Below are positions 8,156-17,781 of a stretch of DNA of 64,000 bases, piece after piece. The notes under the pieces are model-generated. The model saw only the letters and a list, made by a program, of their open reading frames with translations. It was not told where the DNA came from and ran no database searches. A program made the position numbers and the translations under genes. Location of the stretch: the NCBI GenBank assembly GCA_038745855.1, contig JBCDLC010000002.1, positions 79,900-143,899 on the forward strand, given 5' to 3'. The first letter of the stretch is position 1; each line of letters starts with the position of its first letter. This stretch comes from UBA5336 sp038745855. GTDB taxonomy: Bacteria > Pseudomonadota > Alphaproteobacteria > Caulobacterales > Hyphomonadaceae.

Positions 8156-9124
8156 ATGCCTGAAACAAACGTTTTCACCGCTAAAGAACTCTTGCGCCTC
8201 TCGCGTGAGGCTTCTGGACCTCACGGCGGTCTTGAAGTCCTCAATGAAGCACAAAAGCTGGGCGATAAGCAGTTTGAGGGGGTGGCGCGGAGTTTCGCGC
8301 TGCGTCCAGGGCTTTCGATGCTATACACTGAACTGACCGCGAAGCAGACATTCGAGATGGACGGTGAGATTGATACCTCGCTGAACATTGCGGTTATGTC
8401 TGGTTCCGGGGCGATGTCAGTCAGTTTCAGCTCTGGAGACCGGCATAAGGTCGGAAGTAATCAGGCCATTGTGATCTCGGTAAAAGATAAGGCAACGCTT
8501 TATGGCAAATACAAAGCGGGTCAGAAGAATCGGGTCCTCCGTTTGCGTTTGTTTCCAGATGAAATCGAAGATCAGGATCTGGCGTTGGTTGTGCAGTCTT
8601 ATTGTTCCAAATCTCAGATCGTTCGTTTTCCCTTCTATTCAGAAACCTCCAGCATGCTTCCACTAATAAGGGAACCAATCGGCGGGTCGCTGGCAGGAAG
8701 ACTTGCAGCAGAGAGTATTGCATTTGACTTGATCGCGCGGCTTGTCATCGCAGACGATATCTCTAACCAGCCGAGCGCATTCTCCCTGATGGCAAACGAA
8801 CGGAATAAACTCCTTCGCGTGCGCGACCAGATCATTTCAGATCCGTCAGTCGATTATAGGCTTGAGCAGCTCGCTGCGACTGCGGGTATGGGTGTCAGTT
8901 CACTGAAGGAGAAGTTCCCGCTTCTGTTCGGACGACCGGTGATCGCTTTCTTGAGGGATGTGCGTCTCGACGCCGCGCGAGAGGCGATTGAGTGCGGCAA
9001 GATGAGCGTGACACAAGCCTCAAGACTGGCTGGATACAAGCATGCCAGCACGTTTTCGGCAGCATTCCGTAAGCGGTTCGGCGCTCCGCCCAGCGAGTTT
9101 TTGAAGAAACGGCTAACCCCCTAA
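8156..9124 (+). CDS. AraC-family regulator, PchR-like
   Basis: A 322-residue regulator with an uncharacterised N-terminal sensing domain (SMLYTELTAKQTFEMDGEID.., NIAVMSGSGAMSVSFSSGDRH). Two C-terminal helix-turn-helices are readable: YRLEQLAATAGMGVSSLKEKFPLLFG and MSVTQASRLAGYKHASTFSAAFRKRFGAPPSEFLKKR. Proteins of this layout (PchR/YbtA type) commonly sit next to siderophore receptors and activate them when the ferric siderophore is present. Here a TonB-dependent receptor follows in the same direction 126 bases downstream, so activation of that receptor is the natural inference. Confidence 0.88.
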   Translation: MPETNVFTAKELLRLSREASGPHGGLEVLNEAQKLGDKQFEGVARSFALRPGLSMLYTELTAKQTFEMDGEIDTSLNIAVMSGSGAMSVSFSSGDRHKVGSNQAIVISVKDKATLYGKYKAGQKNRVLRLRLFPDEIEDQDLALVVQSYCSKSQIVRFPFYSETSSMLPLIREPIGGSLAGRLAAESIAFDLIARLVIADDISNQPSAFSLMANERNKLLRVRDQIISDPSVDYRLEQLAATAGMGVSSLKEKFPLLFGRPVIAFLRDVRLDAAREAIECGKMSVTQASRLAGYKHASTFSAAFRKRFGAPPSEFLKKRLTP

Positions 9125-9181
9125 GTCTTTCGGCCAAATTCCTATGCGTCGGGATTGTATGCTATTCGATAACGCGCAAAT

Positions 9182-9202
9182 TGCGATTGCAATACATTCG
9201 CA
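9182..9202. promoter_or_regulatory. Candidate Fur-type box upstream of TonB receptor
   Basis: Inverted repeat TGCGA-N11-TCGCA, 49 bases before the receptor ATG. Its right half (ATTCGCA) is identical to the right half of the stronger Fur-box candidate at 29951-29972. It could equally be an AraC-regulator site; this is weak evidence. Confidence 0.35.
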
Positions 9203-9250
9203 ACACTTGGGTTGTTCAGGGCAGCCCGGCTTTCAAGTTGAGGGGCTCGT

Positions 9251-11521
9251 ATGAGTATGCAATATCAAACTGGGCGCTCGCTCGTAAACTCGCTGCTCGT
9301 ATCGACGGCTCTGGCTTTTTCAGCCCCCGCGATCGCCCAAGAAGAGCCTGCCGAGCGAGATGAGACCCGAACACTCGACACCATAGTCGTCACTGGCACT
9401 GAGCGCGATACGACACTACAGGACGCAGACGTATCGGTGACGGTTTTGACTGAAACGGCCCTGCAAGCGGCAAGGGTCACTGATATTCGCCGGATTGATG
9501 ATCTTGTACCAAATGTCCAATTCAACGAACTGGGTGCCATTGGAGGTGTTTTCGTCACAATCCGGGGCGTTGAGTCAAATCCCTTCATCGTGAACCGGGC
9601 GGCGATCTACATCGATGGCATTCCGTTTCGAGAGCTGAGTAACTCAGTTCTGACGCAACTGGAGTCTGTCGAAGTCCTGCGCGGACCTCAATCAACCCTA
9701 TACGGTGCCAATACAGAAACCGGGCTCATCGTGATCCGCACAAGAGCGCCAAGTGATCGTCTTGAAGCAAACGCCTCGGTCACAGCCAGCACATTTGACA
9801 CTGGTGACGCGTACCAGGCTGAGGGATTTGTCGGTGGTCCCCTCATTGATGATCAACTCGCGGGATCGCTATCGTTTCGGTATTCTGACAGAGACAATTA
9901 TATGGAGAATGTCGGATCCACTGCGCAAGGGTCCGGCGAGATTGAAGAACTCTTTCTGCAAGGCCGCGCCCGGTGGACTCCGAACGAAGACTTCACGCTG
10001 AACGCAACCGCATACATCATTGATACGGACGCCCCCGGGGTCTATACGGCGGACAATTTCCCGATCGATATCGAGCGCTACAATCAAGTCTATTCGGACG
10101 GCATTTTATTTGATCCGGCCGATCCATTCGCTATTCCTCCAGCAAATGGAGAAATCCGGATTGGTGAGTTTCAGTATGTCAGTGAGGCGCCGAAGCGCGC
10201 CCAACTAGAAGACATCGTCGCAGGGCTGAGCGCAGAGTATGATACTGGGGCGGGACTCATCGAGGCGTCTCTCAGCTACAGATCTGAAGAGAGCGATGAT
10301 CGGGGCTTCGATATCGACAAGACTAACGGTCCGTTTCTGGCAGGCGCTGTCTTGAACGATTTAGATGTCTGGAATGCTGAAATCCGCTGGAAATCGCCAG
10401 ACGATCAACCACTCGTCTACACGATCGGGGCGTCTTACTATACCGACGACGAAACAGAGTCGCTCGGCTCCCTCGTAGGGCCTGGTTTGATCACGGACTA
10501 TGCCTTCTCACCCGATCAGGCCCGAAGCAGCACCGATTCTGGCATTTTTGGATCTGCGAGTTTTACGCCCGTCTCAGTCCCGAAACTCACGCTCACTGCA
10601 GGCCTGCGCTACGACAATGCCAAGCGTGAGTCGTCGCAGCAAGAAGGAACACTCGATCTCGGTTTCACAGAGTTTGTTTTCAATGAGTTGGAACTGGAAG
10701 AGACGTTCGAAGAATGGCTTCCACGTTTCGCCGCGCGTTATGAGTTCACCGATGATTTCACGATGTATACAAACATCGCGCGCGGATACTTGCCTGGGGG
10801 GTTCAACTTGGCCGCAGCTCAGGCGGATTTACGCGATCAGCTTGTCCGTTTCGATGCTGAAACGCTCTGGAGCTATGAAATCGGAGCACGGTGGCAGTCA
10901 CCTGATCGAAGCGCGTTCCTGAGCGGCGCAGTCTTCTTTATCGAGACTGAGAACTTCCAAGAGATCAACGATCTCGTCGATGAAAACGGCAATATCGCAT
11001 CGACCTCCTTCATCGGCTCTACAGCAGCGACGGAGAGCTATGGATTTGAGATCGAAGGCCAGTGGACACCTACGGACGAGCTGACCTTCACTGGGAATCT
11101 TGGGATCATCGAAGCTGAGTATACCGATTATGCAGAAGCGACGGCCGCCGATGTCGTCGGAAACCCTGTTAAACTGGTGCCGGAGTATGATGCGAATATT
11201 GCGGCACGATACGAACATCCAAGTGGTTTCTTTGTTCGCGGAGAAGTCGATTTCATCGGCGACACAGCTCTCAACGAAGGCGCGCAACGCTTTGTTGTGA
11301 ACGTTGAAGACAATGTCCAAGACGCAGTTGCGAAAATCGGATTGCAGGTGGGGTATGAGGCGGACAATTGGTCTTTGAGGGTCTTCGGTGAGAACTTAAC
11401 TGATGAGCGCCGCGTCAGCAGCATCGGAAATCCGGGCGCGTTCTTCCTCAGCGACGGTATTTTGTACGGCGTCTTCGAGGAGCCCCGTGTTGTCGGGATC
11501 GAGCTGGGTGTCCGCTACTGA
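9251..11521 (+). CDS. TonB-dependent outer-membrane receptor
   Basis: A complete 756-residue receptor. It has a signal peptide (SLLVSTALAFSAPAIAQ), the TonB box region TLDTIVVTG near residue 45, a plug domain (VSVTVLTETALQAARVTDIRRIDDLVPNV; IYIDGIPFRELSNSVLTQLESVEVLRGPQSTLYGANTETGLIVI) and a 22-strand barrel that ends in the expected aromatic residue (ELGVRY). There is no STN signalling domain. The plug style is that of the FecA/FhuA-like or CirA-like siderophore class. The AraC-type regulator just upstream supports a siderophore substrate, but the actual ligand cannot be read from sequence. Confidence 0.92.
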   Translation: MSMQYQTGRSLVNSLLVSTALAFSAPAIAQEEPAERDETRTLDTIVVTGTERDTTLQDADVSVTVLTETALQAARVTDIRRIDDLVPNVQFNELGAIGGVFVTIRGVESNPFIVNRAAIYIDGIPFRELSNSVLTQLESVEVLRGPQSTLYGANTETGLIVIRTRAPSDRLEANASVTASTFDTGDAYQAEGFVGGPLIDDQLAGSLSFRYSDRDNYMENVGSTAQGSGEIEELFLQGRARWTPNEDFTLNATAYIIDTDAPGVYTADNFPIDIERYNQVYSDGILFDPADPFAIPPANGEIRIGEFQYVSEAPKRAQLEDIVAGLSAEYDTGAGLIEASLSYRSEESDDRGFDIDKTNGPFLAGAVLNDLDVWNAEIRWKSPDDQPLVYTIGASYYTDDETESLGSLVGPGLITDYAFSPDQARSSTDSGIFGSASFTPVSVPKLTLTAGLRYDNAKRESSQQEGTLDLGFTEFVFNELELEETFEEWLPRFAARYEFTDDFTMYTNIARGYLPGGFNLAAAQADLRDQLVRFDAETLWSYEIGARWQSPDRSAFLSGAVFFIETENFQEINDLVDENGNIASTSFIGSTAATESYGFEIEGQWTPTDELTFTGNLGIIEAEYTDYAEATAADVVGNPVKLVPEYDANIAARYEHPSGFFVRGEVDFIGDTALNEGAQRFVVNVEDNVQDAVAKIGLQVGYEADNWSLRVFGENLTDERRVSSIGNPGAFFLSDGILYGVFEEPRVVGIELGVRY

Positions 11522-11713
11522 CCGCCTGAGGTTCGGGTTCTCATAATCAGACACTGCTGAGAAAGCCATGGTTTTAGATTTGGAACCGCTGGTAGCTATT
11601 GGATGGTTTGCGTTGGCAGGCGGGCTGCTAAATGCGATCGGAGACTGGTTTATATGAGCTGCTGCCGGTTTTGAGGACACCGAGTTAGGGTGTTTTTGAA
11701 ACCGGAGAGAGAG

Positions 11714-12004
11714 ATGGGAAGACGACAGTTCAGCCGCGAGTTCAAGCGGGAAGCGGTGCATTTGGTGACGATGCGGGGGATAAGCGTGGCGCAGGTCGCG
11801 CGCGACCTTGATTTGCATCAGAGCGTTTTGAGGCGCTGGGTGCGCGAGCACTCCGATAGTCCGGATGCGGCTTTTCCGGGCCACGGGAAGCTCAAACCAG
11901 AAGACGATGAAGTCCGGCGTTTGCGCCGCGAGGTGGCCAAGCTGAAGGCCGAGCGGGACATCCTAAAAAAAACCGCGGCCTACTTCGCCAAGGACCAGAC
12001 GTAA
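11714..12004 (+). CDS. IS3-family transposase OrfA
   Basis: A DNA-binding helix-turn-helix protein of about 96 residues from the ATG at 11714: GRRQFSREFKREAVHLVTMRGISVAQVARDLDLHQSVLRRWV, followed by a leucine-zipper-like helix (DDEVRRLRREVAKLKAERDILKKTAAYFAK). A run of eight A at 11964-11971 (in the ILKK codons) is a likely -1 frameshift site for making the OrfAB fusion transposase. The stop codon TAA overlaps the ATG of orfB, so coupled translation of orfB is also possible. Confidence 0.93.
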   Translation: MGRRQFSREFKREAVHLVTMRGISVAQVARDLDLHQSVLRRWVREHSDSPDAAFPGHGKLKPEDDEVRRLRREVAKLKAERDILKKTAAYFAKDQT

Positions 12005-12861
12005 TGTTCGGGTTCATCGCGAAACACCGGGGTATCTGGCCGGTCAGTTGGATGTGTGAGGCGCTCGGTGTCTCGCGAAGCGGCTTCCATGCCTGGCTCA
12101 CGAGACCACCGAGTGCACGGGCCAGGAGCGATGCGGTGCTTGGCGGGCGGGTGCGGGCGAGCTTCCTGCTCTCTGACCGGACCTATGGCGCGCGCCGTGT
12201 CTGGCGCGACGTGCTCGCTGAAGGCTTTTCCTGCGGGTTGCACCGTGTGGAGCGGCTGATGCGTGAGCAGGCCCTGCGTGCCAGGCCACGCCGGCGCCAG
12301 CTGCCAAAGGATACGGGCCTGCGCTCGGTCATCGCGCCGAACGCGCTCGAACAGGACTTCGAAGCAAGCGGACCGAACCGGAAATGGGTTGCCGACTTCA
12401 CCTATATCTGGACCGCTGAAGGCTGGCTGTACCTTGCCGTGGTGCTGGACCTGTTCTCCCGGCGCATCGTCGGCTGGTCGATGACACACTCCATGACAGC
12501 TCAAATGGTCACCGACGCGCTTATCATGGCGATCTGGCGGCGTGGTCAACCGAGTGAACTGATGCACCACTCCGACCAGGGCAGCCAGTATACAAGCGAG
12601 GCCTTCCAGCGACTGATGGCTGACCACGGGATCACATGTTCGATGAGCCGGTCCGGCAATGTCTGGGACAATGCTGCGATGGAAAGCTTCTTCTCGTCGC
12701 TCAAAACAGAGCGCATCCGGGGACAGACCTATCGCAGCCGCGACCAGGCGCGCGCCGACGTGTTCGACTACATCGAGCGGTTCCACAATCCGAGGAGGCG
12801 GCACTCGACACTGGGCTATCTCAGCCCGATGGAGTACGAAAGACGAGCTATGGACGCTTAA
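12004..12861 (+). CDS. IS3-family transposase OrfB, DDE integrase domain
   Basis: A 285-residue catalytic subunit. It has an HTH_21-type N-terminus (KHRGIWPVSWMCEALGVSRSGFHAWL) and then an rve integrase core. DDE residues are visible: Asp in KWVADFTYIW, Asp in MHHSDQGSQYTSEAF, and Glu in NAAMESFFSSLKTE, with the usual spacing and the K/R seven residues later. The C-terminal FHNPRRRHSTLGYLSPMEYE is characteristic of IS3 transposases. The frame is intact, so the copy may still be active. Confidence 0.95.
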   Translation: MFGFIAKHRGIWPVSWMCEALGVSRSGFHAWLTRPPSARARSDAVLGGRVRASFLLSDRTYGARRVWRDVLAEGFSCGLHRVERLMREQALRARPRRRQLPKDTGLRSVIAPNALEQDFEASGPNRKWVADFTYIWTAEGWLYLAVVLDLFSRRIVGWSMTHSMTAQMVTDALIMAIWRRGQPSELMHHSDQGSQYTSEAFQRLMADHGITCSMSRSGNVWDNAAMESFFSSLKTERIRGQTYRSRDQARADVFDYIERFHNPRRRHSTLGYLSPMEYERRAMDA

Positions 12862-13054
12862 CTTGCCGTCCACGAGACCGGCAGCAGCTCACATCTGCCC
12901 GGATCCGCGGGAACCGTCTTGCGCCGACCGGCCCGGCGAGGCACAGTTCTTGGCGATGTTTGTCGTTATGAGGCTTGCCGCTGGGTCTCGCCGGCTGGCC
13001 GCGCGCCCGCGCTTCCGGTTCGCTGGCGCGAAGCGGGTCGCGGGCACTAATGAG

Positions 13055-13771
13055 TCAAGCCAGCAACTGTTCAAGTTTTGATTTCCGTTTTTCCCAGTCA
13101 GGCATGACCTTTACGAGTAGATCGAAAAACTCCGGGCCGTGATGTGGATGAATCATGTGGCAGAGCTCGTGGGTAATCACATAGTCGATGGCATCAACGG
13201 GCGCTTCGATGAGGCGCGTGTTCAGGATCAGGCGACCGGCCGGCGACATGGAACCCCAGCGCTGGCTAAGCTTGCGGACGATCAATGCCTTCGGGTTGAC
13301 CCGTGCGGGCGAAGCAAACTGCTCACGGCAAAGCTGCAACCGTTCCTCAAGCTTGATCTTTGCCCGTTCCCGATACCAAGCCATGACCATGTCCTGGATG
13401 TGGGCTGTCGTTTTGGGCCGTATCGTCTCAATATCGATATATCCCCGATAGAGACGGACCCGGTCGATTAGGCCCGGTCTAACTTTCAGTCGATATTGTC
13501 GTCCGAGATACAGGTGCGTTTCACCCGCGATAAACTGGCGCTCAGGGGTTCTGGGCAGAAACTGCCGGAAAAAGGCTTGCTGCTTAAGGATCCAAGCCGC
13601 GCGTTTCTTGACCTTCGCGTCGATATCTTCTGCTGCAGCGCATTGCGGAGCCGCGATGAAAACGCTCAAATCTGGTTCGACGGCGATTTCGAGCGTTCTC
13701 CTGTCCCGACGGTCCACGGCAAATACGATACTGTGCGAGCCATACTCAATCTGGCGCAGTTCAGAACTCAT
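13055..13771 (-). CDS. YgjP-like zinc metallopeptidase (DUF45/WLM type)
   Basis: A 238-residue protein with the gluzincin motif in VITHELCHMIHPHHGPEFFDLL (HELCH, then a third ligand His downstream) and the upstream RKLSQRWGSMSPAGRLILNTRLIEAP block typical of the YgjP family. It is the last gene of the restriction operon and overlaps the end of hsdR by four bases (ATGA), so it is translationally coupled to it. YgjP-like genes often travel with type I restriction systems; whether they process HsdR or another partner is not known to me. Confidence 0.88.
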   Translation of the reverse strand: MSSELRQIEYGSHSIVFAVDRRDRRTLEIAVEPDLSVFIAAPQCAAAEDIDAKVKKRAAWILKQQAFFRQFLPRTPERQFIAGETHLYLGRQYRLKVRPGLIDRVRLYRGYIDIETIRPKTTAHIQDMVMAWYRERAKIKLEERLQLCREQFASPARVNPKALIVRKLSQRWGSMSPAGRLILNTRLIEAPVDAIDYVITHELCHMIHPHHGPEFFDLLVKVMPDWEKRKSKLEQLLA

Positions 13772-16700
13772 CCTGGAAACCGTGCACGTGCCAGCTTCAT
13801 AAGATCCAGTTCAAGCGTATCGAGTGTCTCCACATCAAGCACGACGCCTTTCTGGTCCCTGAGGACATCAAAAAAGTAGTCATCAATCGCGTTTCGCAGC
13901 TGATTCTGCGCAACCTCATTCGACCAGATGTCGACAATATGATGGGCCTTCACGATCCCGATGACGTCCAGCGCGACCAGTGCTGTGTCGTTTTCATCGA
14001 GCGCGGTCCCGTCCTCGCGTAAGAGTTTTGATTCCAGGACGCCGAAAAAAGCTTGCCCGTCATCATTGCCTCTCAGAGCGTCTGGCACGCGGCGTCCGCG
14101 ATCCTTGGAGGCGACCTTCTGGGCGAGGTCCATCACGCTATTGAGATAGTCGCGTTCAGACAAACGCCTTGCGCGGTAGTCTCTAATTGTCTCTTCCAGA
14201 AGCGCGGAGAACTTTGCATAGAAGCTCGGGTCCTCATCCATGCGTTCTGTCAGCGTGCGCCGGGTCGCGCTGGCGATACGATCAGCTTTTGAAGCATCCG
14301 TGACGCCGGCTTCTTCAACAACTGCCTGTAAGGCTTGAGGGTCGTTGATGTTGACGACTTCGATGATCGTTTCGGCCGGCATGGCGATGACGTGGTCATC
14401 GAGCAGTTTCTGGATTTTTGGTTCGAACTCTTTGACGTCGACAGTTTCCTGATAGCGCAGCTGCACCGATCTGCGCAGTTCAGAAAAGCGCTTCCAGTCC
14501 TGCTTCATCCTGTCGAGCGTTTCAGGCGCGAACACGTCCATTGCCTTGTCCGACGACAAGGCAATGTGGAGACAGCGGCCAAACGCGCGGAACCGCGCGT
14601 AGAAATCCTGCCGGATAGCTTCATCGCCGAGGAACTGCTCGAACGCCTCCATATCCTTCTTGTTGGCCACCGGCTTGAACAGATCCCAGAGCTGGTCATG
14701 CAATTGCGGCACGCGGCGGATTTCTTCTTTGACGTCGTGAACCGTTCCGGCGAGATCGGCATCGTCATAGCCTTCAAACGCCGTGTACGTTGTGAGCGCC
14801 TTGTCGAGCTCGCCTAGCAATCCTTCATAGTCGATGATGAACCCGAACTGCTTCTCGGTGTCGCCATCTTCGAAGAGGCGGTTCACCCTTGCGATCGCCT
14901 GAAGGAGGTTGTGCTCGCGGAGCGACTTGCAAACATAAAGCACAGTGTTTCGAGGGGCATCAAACCCGGTTAGGAGCTTCGAGACCACAATCAGGATTTC
15001 CGGATCGCCAGACCCTTTGAAGGCTTCAATGATCTCACGGTTGTAGGCGTCTTCGCTTTTGTAGCGGGCCATCATCAAGGACCAGAAGCGCCGGACAAGG
15101 TCTTTGGACTCCACGTCCACTTCCTCATTGCCTTCATTCTCGTCGGGCGGCGAGATGATGATCTCGCTGGTCACATGACCGATTTCGTCGAGAACTTCCT
15201 TGAAGCGAACGGCAGCGGCTTTCGACGGCGCGACCAGCTGCGCCTTGAAGCCTGTCCCCTGCCAGTGCTGGCGATAGTGCTCTGAAATATCGAACGCTTT
15301 GGCCCTGATGGCTTGCCCGGTTTTCGACAATGCATCCATGCGGGAAAATTTGCGCTTCAGGTCCGCTTTCTGCTGATCGGTGAGGCCCTCGGAAATTTTG
15401 TCGAACCAGGTGTCGATCACCGCGCCGGTGATCTGCTGATCGACGAGCCGGCCCTCATAGAGCAGCGGAACGACCGCGCCATCGGCTACCGCTTCATCGA
15501 TCTTGTAGTGATGGATGAGACCCCCGAATGTCGTCAGCGTGTTCTTATCCTTCTTCAGAAGCGGCGTGCCCGTGAAGCCGAGATAGCAGGCCTTGGGGAG
15601 AAGCCGCCGCATCTTCATCGCAAACTGGCTGTGCCCGCCATAGCGGCCGATCTGCGTGCGATGACTTTCATCGATGAGCACGAAGAGATTGGCGTCTTCA
15701 TCCGGTTCGTCGCCATGACGAAGCGCGGTATCGAATTTGTTGATGATAGTCGTGATGAGCGGCGTTCGTGCATGGATCAGCGAAAGGAGGTCCGAGCCGC
15801 TGGTTGCGCGCACCGGGTCCATGTCACAGGACTTGAAAGTGCCTTTGATCTGTTTGTCGAGATCGTCCCGGTCCGTGACGATCACAATGCGCGGATTGGT
15901 GATTGCCCGGTCGAGGGCAAGCGCGCGGCCCAGCATGACCATGGTGAGCGATTTGCCGGAGCCCTGCGTGTGCCAGATGACGCCGCCCTTGCGCACGCCT
16001 TCAAGATCAAACTGCTTGATCCGCTCCACCGCCGCGTTCACCGCGAAGTACTGCTGATGGCGGGCCACTTTTCGCACGCCGCCATCGAAGACGGTGAAGC
16101 GCCGCACGATGTCGAGCAACCGATCAGGTCGACATAACCCGTAAATCAAGCGGTCTTGCTCGGTGACTTCACGCAGACCCGCATCGAGCAGAGCGCGGTA
16201 CTCGGTCCGCCCCGATGCAAGCGGTCCCTGAAACACGGCCTGTTCCTCCGCGACACCCATGCGCCGATTGGCGAGCGATGATAGCACAGCTTCGTCCGGG
16301 GTGTCCCTGTCCAGCATACCTGGAAGCGCCGCCTCAAGTCGGTCATTCAGTCCGGCCGCGCGGGCGCGCTCAATATCGCCTTCCCGCAGGTCTTCATCAG
16401 ACCATGCATGCCAGAACTTTCGTGGGGTACCGACCGTTGCATAGAGCGCCTCGGTTCGGCTCATGACCATGAGCAGCTGTGCGAAATGAAAGAGCTGCGG
16501 GATCGCGTCCTCGCTCTGATAACCGATCAGCTGGCTACCCGCCTTCTTGAGGCCGGCCGTCGGTCGCTTGCTCTCGATGACGACGAAAGGGACGCCGTTC
16601 ACATAGGCGACGATATCGCAGCGTTTGGTGGCGCTGCTGCCCGTGCGCTCCACAGAGACTTCGGCGGCGACATGAAAAGCGTTGTTCTCGGGATTGTCCC

Positions 16701-17082
16701 AGTCGATGAAGCGAAAGCTGTAGCTCTTGGAATCCCCGTCTATGGTCTTTGTGATCGTGGTCCCGAGGATCAGCGTGTCATAGACATCCTGATTGGTGGC
16801 CTTCAGCCCCTTGATCCGGTCGGGTGTAGGTTTCAGGCGGCGCACCGCCTCGTGCGCGTCCTCAAGATCGAAATTGTAGGCCTTGCCGCGATACTCGAAC
16901 GAATTGAGCCTTAAAAGCTGCTCCACCAGGATGTCGTCGAGCACGACATTGCGCAGCCGTCCGCCCCGCTGGCGATTGACTTCCTCCTCGCAGAGCGGGG
17001 TGAAGCCGAGCGCGACCAGCATCTGGAGTGCTGGGATTTGCGACTGGTGTTTTTCGGCGGGGTTGAAGGCGTCGGAGGTCAT
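13768..17082 (-). CDS. hsdR: Type I restriction endonuclease subunit R
   Basis: The DNA-translocating and cleaving subunit, 1,104 residues. The N-terminal PD-(D/E)xK nuclease is visible as D156 (KRCDIVAY) and E170-x-K172 (VVIESKRP). The SF2 helicase motor follows: Walker A GSGKS at 373-377, DESH box at 471-474 and GFTGTP motif III at 502-507; motif VI lies in LLQAIARVNR. The remaining 350 residues are the helical coupling and C-terminal domains. An AAGGAG box precedes the ATG. It sits apart from hsdM and hsdS, with three small genes between, in one operon. Confidence 0.96.
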   Translation of the reverse strand: MTSDAFNPAEKHQSQIPALQMLVALGFTPLCEEEVNRQRGGRLRNVVLDDILVEQLLRLNSFEYRGKAYNFDLEDAHEAVRRLKPTPDRIKGLKATNQDVYDTLILGTTITKTIDGDSKSYSFRFIDWDNPENNAFHVAAEVSVERTGSSATKRCDIVAYVNGVPFVVIESKRPTAGLKKAGSQLIGYQSEDAIPQLFHFAQLLMVMSRTEALYATVGTPRKFWHAWSDEDLREGDIERARAAGLNDRLEAALPGMLDRDTPDEAVLSSLANRRMGVAEEQAVFQGPLASGRTEYRALLDAGLREVTEQDRLIYGLCRPDRLLDIVRRFTVFDGGVRKVARHQQYFAVNAAVERIKQFDLEGVRKGGVIWHTQGSGKSLTMVMLGRALALDRAITNPRIVIVTDRDDLDKQIKGTFKSCDMDPVRATSGSDLLSLIHARTPLITTIINKFDTALRHGDEPDEDANLFVLIDESHRTQIGRYGGHSQFAMKMRRLLPKACYLGFTGTPLLKKDKNTLTTFGGLIHHYKIDEAVADGAVVPLLYEGRLVDQQITGAVIDTWFDKISEGLTDQQKADLKRKFSRMDALSKTGQAIRAKAFDISEHYRQHWQGTGFKAQLVAPSKAAAVRFKEVLDEIGHVTSEIIISPPDENEGNEEVDVESKDLVRRFWSLMMARYKSEDAYNREIIEAFKGSGDPEILIVVSKLLTGFDAPRNTVLYVCKSLREHNLLQAIARVNRLFEDGDTEKQFGFIIDYEGLLGELDKALTTYTAFEGYDDADLAGTVHDVKEEIRRVPQLHDQLWDLFKPVANKKDMEAFEQFLGDEAIRQDFYARFRAFGRCLHIALSSDKAMDVFAPETLDRMKQDWKRFSELRRSVQLRYQETVDVKEFEPKIQKLLDDHVIAMPAETIIEVVNINDPQALQAVVEEAGVTDASKADRIASATRRTLTERMDEDPSFYAKFSALLEETIRDYRARRLSERDYLNSVMDLAQKVASKDRGRRVPDALRGNDDGQAFFGVLESKLLREDGTALDENDTALVALDVIGIVKAHHIVDIWSNEVAQNQLRNAIDDYFFDVLRDQKGVVLDVETLDTLELDLMKLARARFPG

Positions 17083-17325
17083 GGTTTCGCTCCTTGCCTA
17101 AAGGCGCGGCTTTGCTTACCAGACCTGCGTGTTGAGTCGGCCGTCGGAACCCTCCGAGCGGCGCTTGGGTTTTTTGTCCGCTGCCCTTGACTCTCAAATG
17201 AATCTTGACTCTTGGCCTCGATTCGTCCTATATAACTGTTGAGTTCGCTGCCTATCGGCTTCGAACCTATCGAGGCTTCGGGCGCTGAGCCAGCGTAGCA
17301 AATCAGCGCCCTCATTCTTTTTATC

Positions 17326-17781
17326 CTATGCATTGTCGTACGCCTCCCGTGTCCAGCGAGGGGCTTGCCGGATTTTGACCGCGCTATTTTCCGCCTTGAA
17401 ACATGTGATGAAATTCGCCTTGAGCCTGCCGTCACGTCTTGTGCTGAGCGCAAGCACGATGACAAAGTCTTGTACCACAACGGTCACGCGCCGTTTCGGG
17501 TCGTGGCATTGGCGCCGTCCATCCCATCCTTGAACGCAGAGGGCGTTGGGGTCAGCGAGGGCCGCCGCGATCCAGTCCATGCGTTCTGCGCGCACGGTTG
17601 AAAAGATATCGTCGGCCCCACGTCGATCTGAGCTTTCAAAGAAGGCATGCTCAAACGTGCCCTGCCCGAAATAGACCCGAATCCCGTCATAAGTGGTGAT
17701 CACTGCGCGGGCCAGCGTGCGGAGGTAATGATGCCGGTAGGCGTCTTCATCATCGAGCCTGAGGAGCGCGGGCATCACCAC
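17326..17781 (-). CDS. Hypothetical protein, possibly PBECR-type nuclease domain
   Basis: A 151-residue protein with the features FGQGTFEHAFFES, RAERMDWIAAALADP, RRVTVVVQDFVIVLAL and RLKANFITCFKAEN...IRQAPRW. This recalls the phage Barnase-EndoU-ColicinE5/D-RelE-like (PBECR) domains, in which a His in the HAF motif and a Thr/Tyr in the FxTxY-like strand are thought to be catalytic. I cannot confirm the family without a profile search. The start overlaps the end of the DUF3800 gene by seven bases, so the two are coupled. It lies inside the type I restriction operon between hsdS and hsdR. Confidence 0.65.
   Translation of the reverse strand: MVMPALLRLDDEDAYRHHYLRTLARAVITTYDGIRVYFGQGTFEHAFFESSDRRGADDIFSTVRAERMDWIAAALADPNALCVQGWDGRRQCHDPKRRVTVVVQDFVIVLALSTRRDGRLKANFITCFKAENSAVKIRQAPRWTREAYDNA

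Larger units (their letters stand above)
11655..12891 (+). mobile_element. IS3-family insertion sequence
   Basis: A 1,237-bp element. Its terminal inverted repeats begin TGAGCTGCTGCCGGT on the left and end ACCGGCAGCAGCTCA on the right, with further imperfect pairing inwards. It contains orfA and orfB. The ends are TG...CA, as in IS3. The flanks (TATA on the left, CATC on the right) show no target-site duplication. It inserted between the TonB receptor and the restriction operon. Confidence 0.93.

Noticed and set aside
15313..16137. A 274-codon plus-strand frame within hsdR
   Set aside because: It is the complement of the helicase region of hsdR; the opposite strand has all the motifs.
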